Position numbers and translations under genes: made by a program
Shown: positions 17,297 to 25,099 of the stretch, in pieces
Numbering within the stretch: the stretch's first letter is position 1
Layout: each line of letters begins with the position of its first letter
Notes under the pieces: model-generated
What the model was told of the DNA's origin: nothing
Seen by the model: only the letters and a program-made list of their open reading frames with translations
Databases searched by the model: none
DNA from: JBDTYT01 sp040005555
Lineage (GTDB): Bacteria > Actinomycetota > UBA4738 > HRBIN12
DNA length: 63,298 nt
Reading direction: 5' to 3'
Assembly: GCA_040005555.1 (NCBI GenBank)
Contig: JBDTYT010000002.1
Coordinates: 1 to 63,298, forward strand

Positions 17297-18165
17297 TCGG
17301 AGGCCTCCTGCTCGAGCGCCCGGCGCCCCCCCGCACCCAAGAGGACGCGCGCGCGGAGGTCGAACCAGTACCCCGCCGGCAAGGAGTGCAGCACGACCCC
17401 GGACACCATCAACGGCCGGTAGCCCTTCCCCTCGTACGCGTTCGTCCGCACGCTGGAGCCGTCGACGATCGTGACGGCGCCGCGGCCGAGCACCTCGAGC
17501 GTCTGGTCCGCGTACACGATCGCGCACGTGTCCTCGTCCAAACCGAGACCGAGCAGGGCGGGCGACTGCGCGATGACGGCCGACAGCCGTCCGATCCGGT
17601 TGCGCTGCTCGAAGTGCTGGTCGACGACGATCCCCTGCAAGATCCCGAGCCCTGCCGAGAGCTGCGCCATGCGGTTCTTCGGCGAGTCGCCCGAGGCCCC
17701 GAAGGCCATCATGTGCGTGGCCATCGCGCTCGCGCCCGCCGAGGTCCCCGCGAGCACCGCGCCACGGTCGTGCGCGAGCAAGATCGCTCGTCCGAGGCGG
17801 GTTCCGGAGACCACGGAGGACAGCCGCAGTTGGTTGCCTCCGGTGAGGAACACGCCCGTCGCGTCGGTGAGCACCGATGCCACGCCGGCGTCGTCCGCCT
17901 CCTCTCGCTCGACGGGCCGCAGCCCGCTCACCCGGCCGATCCCGAGGCCGAGGAACAGGGTCCTGTACACCTCGGTGGCCTCGTCGCCGAGCGAGGAGGC
18001 CGTGGAGACCACCACCACGTGCCCGTCGGCGCCGCCCGCGAAGCTCGCGAAGCGGGCGAGGATGATCTTCGACTTGAACCGGTCCTCGGCGCCGCCGATC
18101 AACATCACCGGGCCCGCACCGGGGAGGCTTCGCTTGTCCGAGAGCTTCGTGGTTCGCCCGACCAT
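17293..18165 (-). CDS. cphB: Cyanophycinase (peptidase family S51)
   Basis: 290 residues. It cleaves cyanophycin to beta-aspartyl-arginine dipeptides by a serine mechanism. The nucleophile elbow is GTSAGASAM (Ser142), preceded by VFLTGGNQLRL and followed by the conserved VVDQHFEQRNRIGRL and GLGLDEDTCAIV. It is the first gene of a cphB-cphA-dksA-like operon whose genes overlap by 4 bases each. The ATG at 18165 lies 7 bases after TACACT, so the operon mRNA is probably leaderless. The length is typical for intracellular CphB; there is no signal peptide. Confidence 0.94.
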   Translation of the reverse strand: MVGRTTKLSDKRSLPGAGPVMLIGGAEDRFKSKIILARFASFAGGADGHVVVVSTASSLGDEATEVYRTLFLGLGIGRVSGLRPVEREEADDAGVASVLTDATGVFLTGGNQLRLSSVVSGTRLGRAILLAHDRGAVLAGTSAGASAMATHMMAFGASGDSPKNRMAQLSAGLGILQGIVVDQHFEQRNRIGRLSAVIAQSPALLGLGLDEDTCAIVYADQTLEVLGRGAVTIVDGSSVRTNAYEGKGYRPLMVSGVVLHSLPAGYWFDLRARVLLGAGGRRALEQEASE

Positions 18166-18172
18166 GATGTTC

Positions 18173-18178
18173 AGTGTA
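18173..18178 (-). promoter_or_regulatory. Leaderless -10 element of the cyanophycin operon
   Basis: Read on the minus strand these bases are TACACT, ending 7 bases before the cphB ATG. No Shine-Dalgarno sequence is visible. The spacing matches the other TANNNT-start pairs in the window. Confidence 0.5.
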
Positions 18179-18205
18179 GCCGTCGGTCGTGGCGCTCTTG
18201 GGCCT

Positions 18206-18493
18206 TCAGTGCTGCTCGCGCACGCTGCGTTCGGTGGATCCGGGCGGGCGAAGCACCAGCTGATCGTGCGGCTCCACGACGTCCACCGTGCCCGCCAAGC
18301 CCTGCTCCACGACGAGCTCGAACCCCTCGCCCTGCACGACGGTGTCGTTCGGCTCGCGCTCGTCGGTGAGCGTGAAGGCCACGCCCCCGCCCGCGCGGGC
18401 GAGCCGCACGGTGGCGTCCGGGTTCAAGCGGCGAGCCGCCTCATGCGTGCGCTGCAGGATGTCGCTGGCCCACTCCGTGAACTCGATCGGCAT
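18206..18493 (-). CDS. Small conserved-looking protein, possibly HesB/IscA-like fold without cysteines
   Basis: 95 residues from ATG 18493; an ATG at 18520 would add 9 residues and overlap the preceding micro-gene. The sequence (MPIEFTEWASDILQ, then VRLARAGGGVAFTLTDE and EGFELVVEQGLAGTVDVV) alternates short strands in the way of HesB/IscA-like A-type carriers, but it has no cysteines, so iron-sulfur binding is not expected. Similarity to that fold is only an impression. It is the last gene of a three-gene set of tiny proteins, upstream of and co-directional with cphB. Confidence 0.65.
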   Translation of the reverse strand: MPIEFTEWASDILQRTHEAARRLNPDATVRLARAGGGVAFTLTDEREPNDTVVQGEGFELVVEQGLAGTVDVVEPHDQLVLRPPGSTERSVREQH

Positions 18494-18503
18494 CTTGAGC
18501 AGC

Positions 18504-18599
18504 CTACCGAACCCGCCCATCCCGAGAATCGTGACCCCCCACGACAGCTGCGACCCACAGGAGGACGACGGATCCGATCACCAGAAGATCCGCGATCAT
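18504..18599 (-). CDS. Putative 31-residue single-span membrane peptide
   Basis: From ATG 18599, six bases after GTGAGGAG, the frame encodes MIADLLVIGSVVLLWVAAVV and a short polar tail (GGHDSRDGRVR) to TAG 18504; ATG 18605 would add two residues. The hydrophobic stretch of about 18 residues is long enough to span the membrane. The Shine-Dalgarno sequence overlaps the stop of the 73-residue gene upstream, indicating translational coupling. Such peptides are usually missed in annotation. It could be chance, since it is short, but the ribosome binding site and operon position support it. Confidence 0.45.
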   Translation of the reverse strand: MIADLLVIGSVVLLWVAAVVGGHDSRDGRVR

Positions 18600-18609
18600 C
18601 GACATCTCC

Positions 18610-18831
18610 TCACTTCATCTCCACGCTGCGTCTCGCCTCCGCGTTCGGGTCGAGCAGCCGGACGCCGGCCTCCACGAGGCGCGTCCCAACGACCCGCCGC
18701 CACGTACCCGCGGGACGGAACGCCCGGCGATGACGGCGAGCGAGTCGAACCCGGCGGTCCCACCGAGCCTCCTCCTGAAGTCGCGCGATCCTCGCGCCCG
18801 AGATCTCGCCGCCCATCTGAGGGTGCTGCAT
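18610..18831 (-). CDS. Small basic hypothetical protein
   Basis: 73 residues from ATG 18831, selected because AGGAGG lies 6 bases upstream on the minus strand; upstream in-frame starts lack such a site. The product is rich in arginine and predicted helical (GARIARLQEEARWDRRVRLARRHRR) with no hydrophobic span. Many Actinobacteria encode similar short arginine-rich helical proteins of unknown role. It is divergent from the CGNR regulator, whose candidate operator lies in the shared intergenic region, so it may belong to that regulator's targets. Confidence 0.65.
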   Translation of the reverse strand: MQHPQMGGEISGARIARLQEEARWDRRVRLARRHRRAFRPAGTWRRVVGTRLVEAGVRLLDPNAEARRSVEMK

Positions 18832-18897
18832 GTCCGCCTCCTCTTCTCGAGCCCGCCTGTGCCTTTCCCCATCGGTAACTCTCGTGCAACCTAACAT

Positions 18898-18911
18898 CGG
18901 TTAGCTAACCG
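18898..18911. promoter_or_regulatory. 14-bp perfect palindrome CGGTTAGCTAACCG, candidate operator
   Basis: The palindrome lies between the divergent micro-operon and the CGNR regulator. CTAAC at 18891-18895 forms a further inverted pair with GTTAG at 18900-18904, so two overlapping dyads are present. It sits 30 bases upstream of the TACACT -10 hexamer of the CGNR gene, about where a -35 or upstream operator would be. Autoregulation by the CGNR protein is the simplest reading. Confidence 0.5.
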
Positions 18912-18952
18912 GTCAAGTGGCAGACACCGGTTCGCAGGGGTACACTCGGACC

Positions 18953-19525
18953 ATGTTCGAGATCCGGACCCACGACACCAGCACGCCGGCCGAGGGCGAC
19001 CTCGAGGTCCTCCAACGTTTCGTGAACCTGCATCAGCACGACCCCGCCACCGGCGACGAGCTCCCGGCCCCTACCGAGATGTACCGGTCCTTCCTCGTGG
19101 AGCGCGGGCTTCTCGACGAGGAAGAACGCTTCGGGGACGCGGACCGTGAGACGTCGTTGGCGCTCTCCGAGGCGATGCACGCCCGGGTGCGAACGAACAC
19201 GGGCGAGCCGATGCCCGCCGAGCACGTCGACCGCATCGACCGGATCGCCCAGGCGGCGGGTTTGCACCCTCACTTCCAACCCGGCGGGCCGGTGCTCGTA
19301 CCCGAGGCGGGCGGCGTGAAGGGCGCCCTCGGACGGCTGGTTGCGATCGCGTTCCACGCCGAGCTCGACGGGCGGTGGGAACACCTCAAGGAGTGCGCCG
19401 ACGAGAACTGCCACGCGGTGTTCTTCGACCGCTCGAAGAACCACTCGGGTCGCTGGTGCTCGATGCAGGCCTGCGGCAACCGCAACAAGGTGCGCGCGTG
19501 GCGCGAGCGCCAGAAGACCTCGTGA
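18953..19525 (+). CDS. CGNR zinc-finger regulator (ABATE domain)
   Basis: 190 residues from ATG 18953, which lies 6 bases after TACACT (18941-18946), so probably leaderless. The N-terminal part is the ABATE-type domain (FVNLHQHDPATG, SEAMHARVRTNTG). The C-terminus is the CGNR zinc finger: CADENCHAVFFDRSKN followed by RWCSMQACGNRNKVRAW, with four cysteines and the family-naming CGNR. Such proteins are presumed DNA-binding regulators, often stress-related. The stop overlaps the GTG of a DNA glycosylase gene, so the two are co-translated. A palindrome upstream may be its operator. Confidence 0.88.
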   Translation: MFEIRTHDTSTPAEGDLEVLQRFVNLHQHDPATGDELPAPTEMYRSFLVERGLLDEEERFGDADRETSLALSEAMHARVRTNTGEPMPAEHVDRIDRIAQAAGLHPHFQPGGPVLVPEAGGVKGALGRLVAIAFHAELDGRWEHLKECADENCHAVFFDRSKNHSGRWCSMQACGNRNKVRAWRERQKTS

Positions 19526-20448
19526 CGACCGTCCTCGAGTTCAGCCTGACCGGCGCCGGCGGCGAGCCGGTCGACCTCGTGCGCACGCTCAACTCCCACG
19601 GTTTCGTCGACCTCCCGCCGCTGCACCCGGCCCCGGATCACCGCTCGCTCGAGATCACGATCCCGCTCGGACGCGGGAAGCCGAGGACCGTGCGCATCCA
19701 CGAGGGCCGCCGCGGGCACGGATCCGTCAGCGTTGCCGGGCCGGCGCTCTCCCCCGCCCAAGCAGGGCGCGCCCTCGCCGCGGTTCGCCACGTGCTGCGG
19801 CTCGACGCCGATCTCTCCGCGTTCTACGCGCTGGCTGCCGAGGACCCCGACCTCGCCTGGACCGTCTCGGGGGCCGGACGCATGATCCGCAGCCCGACCG
19901 TGTTCGAGGACGTCGTGAAGACGATCTGCACGACGAACTGCGCGTGGTCGGCGACGGTCCGGATGGTCACAGCGCTCGTCGAACACCTCGGCGAGCGCGC
20001 GCCGACCGCTCCCGCCAGCGGCGCCGAGGGTCGCGCCTTCCCCACCCCCCAGGCGATGGCGGCCGCGCCCGAGGCCTTCTACCGCGACGTCGTGCGAGCG
20101 GGATACCGCGGTGCTTACCTGGTCGCGCTGTCGCGCTCGGTCGCCGAGGGCCGCGTGGATCTCGAGGAGCTCGGCGGCGCCACGCCAGAGGAGCTGTCGG
20201 ACGACGAGCTGGCCGAGCGGCTGCTCCTGCTCCCGGGGGTCGGGCCGTATGCCGCCGCGCACATCATGATGACGATCGGCCGGCATTCCCGGCTCATCCT
20301 GGATTCGTGGACTCGGCCCACGTACGCGGGACTCCTCGGAAAGAAGGGCATCAAGGACGCGGCGATCGAGCGACGCTTCCGACGGTACGGTCGGTTCGCC
20401 GGACTCGCGTTCTGGCTGTTCGTGACCCGTGACTGGGTCCAGGGCTGA
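19522..20448 (+). CDS. HhH-GPD family DNA glycosylase (3-methyladenine type)
   Basis: 308 residues from GTG 19522, which overlaps the preceding stop as GTGA. The N-terminal ~110 residues resemble the AlkA-like lead-in domain. The central and C-terminal parts show the helix-hairpin-helix LLLLPGVGPYAAAHIMMT followed 14 residues later by ILDSW, where the aspartate would be catalytic. The segment FEDVVKTICTTNCAW matches the conserved glycosylase helix. It would excise alkylated or other damaged bases. Coupling to the CGNR regulator suggests a damage-induced pair. The substrate is not defined. Confidence 0.82.
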   Translation: MTTVLEFSLTGAGGEPVDLVRTLNSHGFVDLPPLHPAPDHRSLEITIPLGRGKPRTVRIHEGRRGHGSVSVAGPALSPAQAGRALAAVRHVLRLDADLSAFYALAAEDPDLAWTVSGAGRMIRSPTVFEDVVKTICTTNCAWSATVRMVTALVEHLGERAPTAPASGAEGRAFPTPQAMAAAPEAFYRDVVRAGYRGAYLVALSRSVAEGRVDLEELGGATPEELSDDELAERLLLLPGVGPYAAAHIMMTIGRHSRLILDSWTRPTYAGLLGKKGIKDAAIERRFRRYGRFAGLAFWLFVTRDWVQG

Positions 20449-20547
20449 AGCCCGGGAAGGGTTGTCCCGCAGCGACCGCCGCGCCATACTGCCCCAGGCC
20501 TCTCGGGGCTTCGAACGGACCGGTCCGACCCATGCGGAGGAAACGAT

Positions 20548-21801
20548 GTGCGTCCCCTTATGGCCATCGCACTCCCTCGTCGCGCTCGACGTCTGTGGGC
20601 TCTCTGGCGGGCCGAGCAACGCACGCTCCGCCAGGGCTTCGTCGCGCTCGCCCTGTCGACGGCCGCGTCGTTCGTCGCAGGGCTGACGCTCAGCCGCATC
20701 ACAGGCACGCTGAACGAGCTGCCCGGTCTGCTCGTGCTCATCCCCGCCGCCGTCGGCATGCGCGGCACGATCTTCGGAGCGATCGGGGCGCGACTCGGAA
20801 CGGCAACGCACGCCGGTATGTTCGAGGCGAACCTCAAGCGCGGCGGTGTGCTCGCTCAAAACGTCGAGGTCGCCGTGGTGACGACCTTCTTGTCTTCGCT
20901 GTGGCTCGCCGTGCTCGCGAAGCTCGCGGCCGCCGCGTTCGGCGAGACCTCGATCTCGGTGTGGGACCTCGTGACGATCTCGGTCGTCGGCGGGGCGCTC
21001 GGATCGGTCTTCATCCTGCTCGTCACGGTCGGCCTGTCTGTGCTCTCCTACCGGCGCGGCTACGACCTCGATGCCGTGTCGACACCCATGGTGACGGCGC
21101 TCGGCGACATGGCCACCCTGCCCACGCTGTTCCTCGCGACGTTCCTCGTGCGCAACCACGCGGTGAACGTGGTGGCGTCGACCCTGTGCCTCGCGGCGTG
21201 CGGAGCGGCGCTCGTGCGCGTGGCGGTCACCGACGTGAGGGCGGTGCGGCGCATCGCGCTCGAGATGACGGCCGTCATCGTGCTGACCCCGCTGCTCGAC
21301 ATCGCCGCCGGCTCGATCTTGCAGGCGAAGGAGCCGGGCCTCGCGATGTTGCCGGGTCTGTACATCTTGATCCCCCCGTTCGTGTCGCAGGCCGGGGCGC
21401 TCGGCGGCATCTTGGCCTCGCGCCTGTCGTCCAAGCTCCAGCTCGGTGTCATCACGGCGAGGGGCCGACCAGAGGCCCCGGCGCTCATCGATGCCTCGCT
21501 CGTGGTGGCGTTCGGACTCGTGATCTTCGCGGTGATCGGGGTGGCCGCGGTGGGGCTGTCGGATCTGTTCGACCGAGCTCATCCGGCCGCTTCGGTGATG
21601 ATCGGCGGCACGATGCTCGCCGGGATCATGCTCCTGCCGATCGTGCTGGCCGTGGGCTATTACGTGGCGGTCGTGACCTCGCGGTTCGGCCTCGACCCCG
21701 ACAACCACAGCGTGCCCATCATCACGAGCGTGATGGACCTGGCGGGCGTTGCCGCCCTTCTGCTCGCTATGTCAGTCTTGGGAGTAGCCATCCATGGATG
21801 A
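20548..21801 (+). CDS. MgtE/SLC41-type divalent cation transporter, membrane domains only, duplicated
   Basis: 417 residues from GTG 20548, with GGAGG 7 bases upstream. About ten membrane segments are arranged as two MgtE-type halves, each with its own signature: IPAAVGMRGTIFGAIGARLG and LDAVSTPMVTALGDMATLP in the first, IPPFVSQAGALGGILASRLS and LDPDNHSVPIITSVMDLAGV in the second. The cytosolic N-domain and CBS gate of classic MgtE are missing, as in SLC41 and archaeal forms where the pore is a fused dimer. It probably moves Mg2+ or a related cation. The partner encoded next may take over the gating role. Confidence 0.85.
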   Translation: MRPLMAIALPRRARRLWALWRAEQRTLRQGFVALALSTAASFVAGLTLSRITGTLNELPGLLVLIPAAVGMRGTIFGAIGARLGTATHAGMFEANLKRGGVLAQNVEVAVVTTFLSSLWLAVLAKLAAAAFGETSISVWDLVTISVVGGALGSVFILLVTVGLSVLSYRRGYDLDAVSTPMVTALGDMATLPTLFLATFLVRNHAVNVVASTLCLAACGAALVRVAVTDVRAVRRIALEMTAVIVLTPLLDIAAGSILQAKEPGLAMLPGLYILIPPFVSQAGALGGILASRLSSKLQLGVITARGRPEAPALIDASLVVAFGLVIFAVIGVAAVGLSDLFDRAHPAASVMIGGTMLAGIMLLPIVLAVGYYVAVVTSRFGLDPDNHSVPIITSVMDLAGVAALLLAMSVLGVAIHG

Positions 21802-22990
21802 ACAACCGAAGAACGTCAAGGATCTGCTCGTCGAGGCCAAGGACGCCTCGGAGCTCATGGTCGACCTCGCGTACGCGGCCGTCTTCTTCAACGAGGAGAA
21901 GCTCGCGCGCGAGGTCGAGCGGCTGGAGGAGCGCATGAACGAGCACCTCCGGCGGCTGCGGATCATGGCGATGCTGGCGGCCCGCAGCCCCGAGGACGCC
22001 GAGGGCATGGCCGGCGTCCTGTGGATCGCGAGCGCCATCGAGAAGATCGGCGACGCCGCCTCCGACATCGCGCGGGTCGTGGCGGCTCGCCTCGGCATCC
22101 CGGACGGGTTGCGTCGCGAGCTGCGCCACGCGGACGAGATGACCGCCCGGGTGAAGATCCGACCCGAGGCTCCGGCGATCGGAAGGAACCTTCGAGATCT
22201 CTCGCTGCCCACCGAGACCGGCATGTGGGTGATGGCGATCCGCAGCGGCATCGATTGGGAGTTCGATCCCGGCCCGGAGGACGTCCTGTCCGAGGGAGAC
22301 GTCCTGCTCGTTCGCGGGCCCGGCGAGGGGGTACGGCTCCTGCGCGAGTTGGCCGGGGCTCCCCCCATGCCCGAGGTCGAGGACGACGACGTCCCGCCGC
22401 TGTCCGAGTTCGACCGGGCCCTCGACATCCTCGTCGAGATGAAGGACCTCGCCGAGGCGGCAGTCGGCCTCGCGTACTCCTCGCTGCTGTTCAACAACCG
22501 CGCGCTTGCCGCCGAGGTGGGCTCGCTCGAGGCGCGGAGCGACATCCTGCACGACGAGCTGGAATCGTGGGTGCTCCGCGCGGCACCTGAGGCGCGCGAC
22601 CCCGACGAGCTCCGGGGCTTGATCCGCCTCGCGAGCGCCAGCGAGACGATCTGCGACGCCGCACGCGACATGACCTGGTACGTCGAGCACGGCGAGCCTC
22701 TGCACCCCGTCGTGCAGATGGCGCTCGAGGAGACGGAGGAGACGAGCGCGGAGACCGTGATCGAGGCGCGCTCGCCCGCGGACGGGCGGAGCCTGCGCGA
22801 GCTCCGCGTCGAGACCGAGACCGGGATGTTCGTGCTGGCGGTGCAACGCGGAGCCCGATGGATCTACCGGCCTCGAGCCGGGTTCGTGCTCCAGGCCGAC
22901 GACCGGGTCATCGCCGTCGGCCCCGAGAGTGGCGTGGAGGAGCTCGAAGCGCTGTGCCGCGTCGTCGCTCCGGCCGTCGGCCCTGTCTGA
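21794..22990 (+). CDS. Tandem PhoU-like/RCK_C (TrkA-C) regulator of the adjacent MgtE-type transporter
   Basis: 398 residues from ATG 21794, overlapping the transporter stop by 8 bases. The protein is an internal duplication. Each half has a PhoU-like helical part (LVEAKDASELMVDLAYAAVF and LVEMKDLAEAAVGLAYSSLL) and then an RCK_C/TrkA-C part (LSLPTETGMWVMAIR and LRVETETGMFVLAVQ, each ending DVLLVRGP or DRVIAVGP). RCK_C domains bind small ligands and gate channels. The two-fold repeat mirrors the two-fold repeat of the transporter, suggesting a 1:1 cytosolic lid. No transport domain is present. The regulatory role is inferred from operon and architecture. Confidence 0.82.
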   Translation: MDEQPKNVKDLLVEAKDASELMVDLAYAAVFFNEEKLAREVERLEERMNEHLRRLRIMAMLAARSPEDAEGMAGVLWIASAIEKIGDAASDIARVVAARLGIPDGLRRELRHADEMTARVKIRPEAPAIGRNLRDLSLPTETGMWVMAIRSGIDWEFDPGPEDVLSEGDVLLVRGPGEGVRLLRELAGAPPMPEVEDDDVPPLSEFDRALDILVEMKDLAEAAVGLAYSSLLFNNRALAAEVGSLEARSDILHDELESWVLRAAPEARDPDELRGLIRLASASETICDAARDMTWYVEHGEPLHPVVQMALEETEETSAETVIEARSPADGRSLRELRVETETGMFVLAVQRGARWIYRPRAGFVLQADDRVIAVGPESGVEELEALCRVVAPAVGPV

Positions 22991-23003
22991 CGCGATCGCT
23001 ACC

Positions 23004-23792
23004 TCAGGGGCGGCAGTTCCTCGATCCTGAGTCGCGCACCTTCCCGCTCGTGTCCACGAACGACCACGAGTAGGAGGACCTGCGAAGTGTGAGCTCGAGG
23101 ACGCCGTACGTGGCGATGCCGACGACCGCACCCTGGGCGGGCTTCCCGAGCGAGCCGCCACCCGTTCCGACCGTGAAGCGGACGAGTCCGTGGGCACGGG
23201 GCCATCGCTCGTACGCGTGACGGTGGCCAGCGAGCGCGAGGTCCCCACCCGCCGCCTTCATCAGCTGCCTCGGCCACGACTGCATCGTCCGGTGGTAGAT
23301 CGCCACCTCGCACCGGTGCGTGTCGGCGGCCAGGTCCGCCTGCATCCACGACTTCTCTGCAGCGCAGTCGATGTGCTTGCACTCGCCGTTCAACGCGACG
23401 ACGTGCCAGCTTCCGATGTTGAAGCTGTAGTACCCCTTCGCTGGGTCTTTCGCCGCCCTGCCGAAATAGGCGTAGTACCCCGCCGCGTCCCGCGTCTCGT
23501 ACTCGTGGTTACCGGGGACCGGATACGTGATCGACTTGAAGGCACCCCAGCTCGCGTCGTAGTACCTCCGGAAATCCGCGAGCGACCCCTTCGGGTACTG
23601 CTCGTCCCCGAGCGCGAAGACGGCCGTCGGTTTGAACGTGGCTACGAGATGCGCGGTTTGCTGCTGGGGCGTCGCGAACGACGGTCGTGCGATGTCACCG
23701 GCCGCGGCGACGGTCACCGAGTGGGCTGCCGCTGGGTGGGCCACCGGGAGCAGCGCGGCGAGCAGGACGACCACGATCGAGGCTCGGCGCAT
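23004..23792 (-). CDS. Secreted metallophosphoesterase
   Basis: 262 residues from ATG 23792 (GGAAGG upstream). A Sec signal peptide (MRRASIVVVLLAALLPVAHP, cleavage after AAA) shows export. The calcineurin-like motifs are present in order: AAAGDIA, FALGDEQY, PVPGNHEY and LAGHRHAYERW, giving a two-metal phosphoesterase core. The residues after the second block read AIYHRTMQSW, the usual position of a metal-binding histidine. Purple-acid-phosphatase-like enzymes of this kind release phosphate from extracellular esters. It faces the MgtE-partner gene tail to tail, with 13 bases between the stops. Confidence 0.87.
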   Translation of the reverse strand: MRRASIVVVLLAALLPVAHPAAAHSVTVAAAGDIARPSFATPQQQTAHLVATFKPTAVFALGDEQYPKGSLADFRRYYDASWGAFKSITYPVPGNHEYETRDAAGYYAYFGRAAKDPAKGYYSFNIGSWHVVALNGECKHIDCAAEKSWMQADLAADTHRCEVAIYHRTMQSWPRQLMKAAGGDLALAGHRHAYERWPRAHGLVRFTVGTGGGSLGKPAQGAVVGIATYGVLELTLRRSSYSWSFVDTSGKVRDSGSRNCRP

Positions 23793-23841
23793 CGGACCTT
23801 CCTTCCACCCTGGCGCGCGGGCCAAACGCCCGTCGAGCCGC

Positions 23842-24765
23842 TTACGTGACCCGTACCTGAGAGAAGCGGAGGTTCTCCTGCGTCAGGACGATCTCCTCCA
23901 CCTCGGTCGCACCGTGCGAGGCGAGGTACGCGAGCATCCGCTCCACGAGCCATTCCGGCGCCGAGGCGCCCGACGTGAGCCCCACGACCTCCGCGTCGGC
24001 GATCCAGCTGGGATCCACCTCGGATTCGTCGTCGACGAGGAAAGCGGGGGTGCCCTGCTCGCGTGCCACCTCGGCCAGGCGGTTCGAGTTCGAGGAGTTG
24101 TCCGACCCGATCACCAACACCACATCCGAGCGCCGCGCGAGGTCCTTCACGGCATCCTGCCTGTTCTGGGTCGCGTAGCAGATGTCCTCGCGAGGAGGGC
24201 CCTGCATCTGGGGGAAGCGTTCGCGCAGGATCTCGATGATCTCGTTCGTCTCGTCCACCGAGAGCGTCGTCTGCGTCAGGTACGACAGGTCGGCGGGGTC
24301 GGCGATCTCGACGGACCGCGCCTCCTGCGGGCTCTGCACCAAGATCGTTCGCTCGGGCGCCTGACCGGTCGTGCCGACGACCTCCTCGTGACCCGCGTGC
24401 CCGATGAGCACGATGGTCCTGCCCTCGCGCGCGAACCGCCGAGCCTCCAAGTGCACCTTCGTGACGAGCGGGCACGTGGCATCGAGCACCGTGAGGCGCC
24501 GTTCGGCGGCGTTCGCGTAGACCTCGGGGGCAACGCCGTGCGCCGACAAGACGACGACCGCGCCCTCGGGCACCTCGGCCTCGGCCTCGACGAACACCGC
24601 CCCCTTGGCCTCGAGGTCTTTGACGACGTGCAGGTTGTGGACGATCTGCTTGCGCACGTACACCGGAGCACCGTGCGTGAGCAGAGCCTGCTCGACCGCC
24701 TCGACGGCACGCTCGACGCCGGCGCAGTATCCGCGAGGAGCGGCGAGAAGGACCTTGCTCGGCAC
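23842..24765 (-). CDS. ispH: 4-hydroxy-3-methylbut-2-enyl diphosphate reductase
   Basis: 307 residues, the last enzyme of the MEP pathway, producing IPP and DMAPP with a [4Fe-4S] cluster. Cluster cysteines are Cys14 (PRGYCAGV), Cys98 (LDATCPLV) and Cys196 (EDICYATQNRQ). The histidines of HNLHVVKDLE, LSAHGVAPEV and LIGHAGHEEV and the SDNSSNSNRL segment are all in place. The GTG start at 24765 lies 6 bases after TACGAT on the minus strand, so it is probably leaderless. No other isoprenoid genes adjoin it. Confidence 0.96.
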   Translation of the reverse strand: MPSKVLLAAPRGYCAGVERAVEAVEQALLTHGAPVYVRKQIVHNLHVVKDLEAKGAVFVEAEAEVPEGAVVVLSAHGVAPEVYANAAERRLTVLDATCPLVTKVHLEARRFAREGRTIVLIGHAGHEEVVGTTGQAPERTILVQSPQEARSVEIADPADLSYLTQTTLSVDETNEIIEILRERFPQMQGPPREDICYATQNRQDAVKDLARRSDVVLVIGSDNSSNSNRLAEVAREQGTPAFLVDDESEVDPSWIADAEVVGLTSGASAPEWLVERMLAYLASHGATEVEEIVLTQENLRFSQVRVT

Positions 24766-24777
24766 GACTCCATCGTA

Positions 24778-25099
24778 CCCGCGGCGCTCGGGATGCTCGG
24801 GGCTGACCCTCAGTCACGCCGGTGTCAGACCTCCTTGGTACGGTGCATGCCGGTTCATCCGGACACTCCGTCCGATCCTCCCCCGCAGCGATGCGACTTC
24901 CCTGCCGTCCAGGTGTGGATGTCGCGCGCGCACGAGGGAGCAGGGGCGGAGCGCTCGGACGGGCCGAGGTTGACCGACGACGACACCGAGGAGGTGATGG
25001 ACACACCCACGACCAACCGCGGGATGACCGGGCAGACGGATCGCCCGGTCGCGCGGATCGGCCGCCAGCCGAGTCCACCGCGGAGGGTGAAACCCCGAC
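24778..25099. other. Intergenic region between ispH and the lytic-transglycosylase-like gene
   Basis: About 320 bases between divergent genes. The left end holds the ispH promoter (TACGAT at 24777-24772, minus strand). The right end has GGAGGG before the ATG at 25100 and a small GGGT-gaa-ACCC hairpin. An ATG at 24997 follows GAGGAGGTG but continues into a frame antisense-like in composition, so no gene is called. Upstream leaders of cell-wall hydrolase genes often carry c-di-AMP riboswitches, but I could not match that consensus here. Confidence 0.4.

Noticed and set aside
14969..17422. Open frame of over 800 codons antisense to cphA
   Set aside because: High-GC codon bias makes long antisense frames. 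The product is rich in Arg, His and Asp with no domain, while the opposite strand is an unmistakable cyanophycin synthetase.
20449..20547. Mg2+ riboswitch upstream of the MgtE-type gene
   Set aside because: Only 99 bases are available and no M-box or three-terminator-like structure is visible.
19270..21708. Long minus-strand frame opposite the glycosylase and MgtE genes
   Set aside because: Composition is that of a shadow frame. The plus strand has conserved motifs throughout.
24880..25099. Possible c-di-AMP (ydaO-type) riboswitch upstream of the lysozyme-like gene
   Set aside because: Only a GGGTGAAACCC hairpin next to the ribosome site resembles it. The other conserved blocks could not be found in order.
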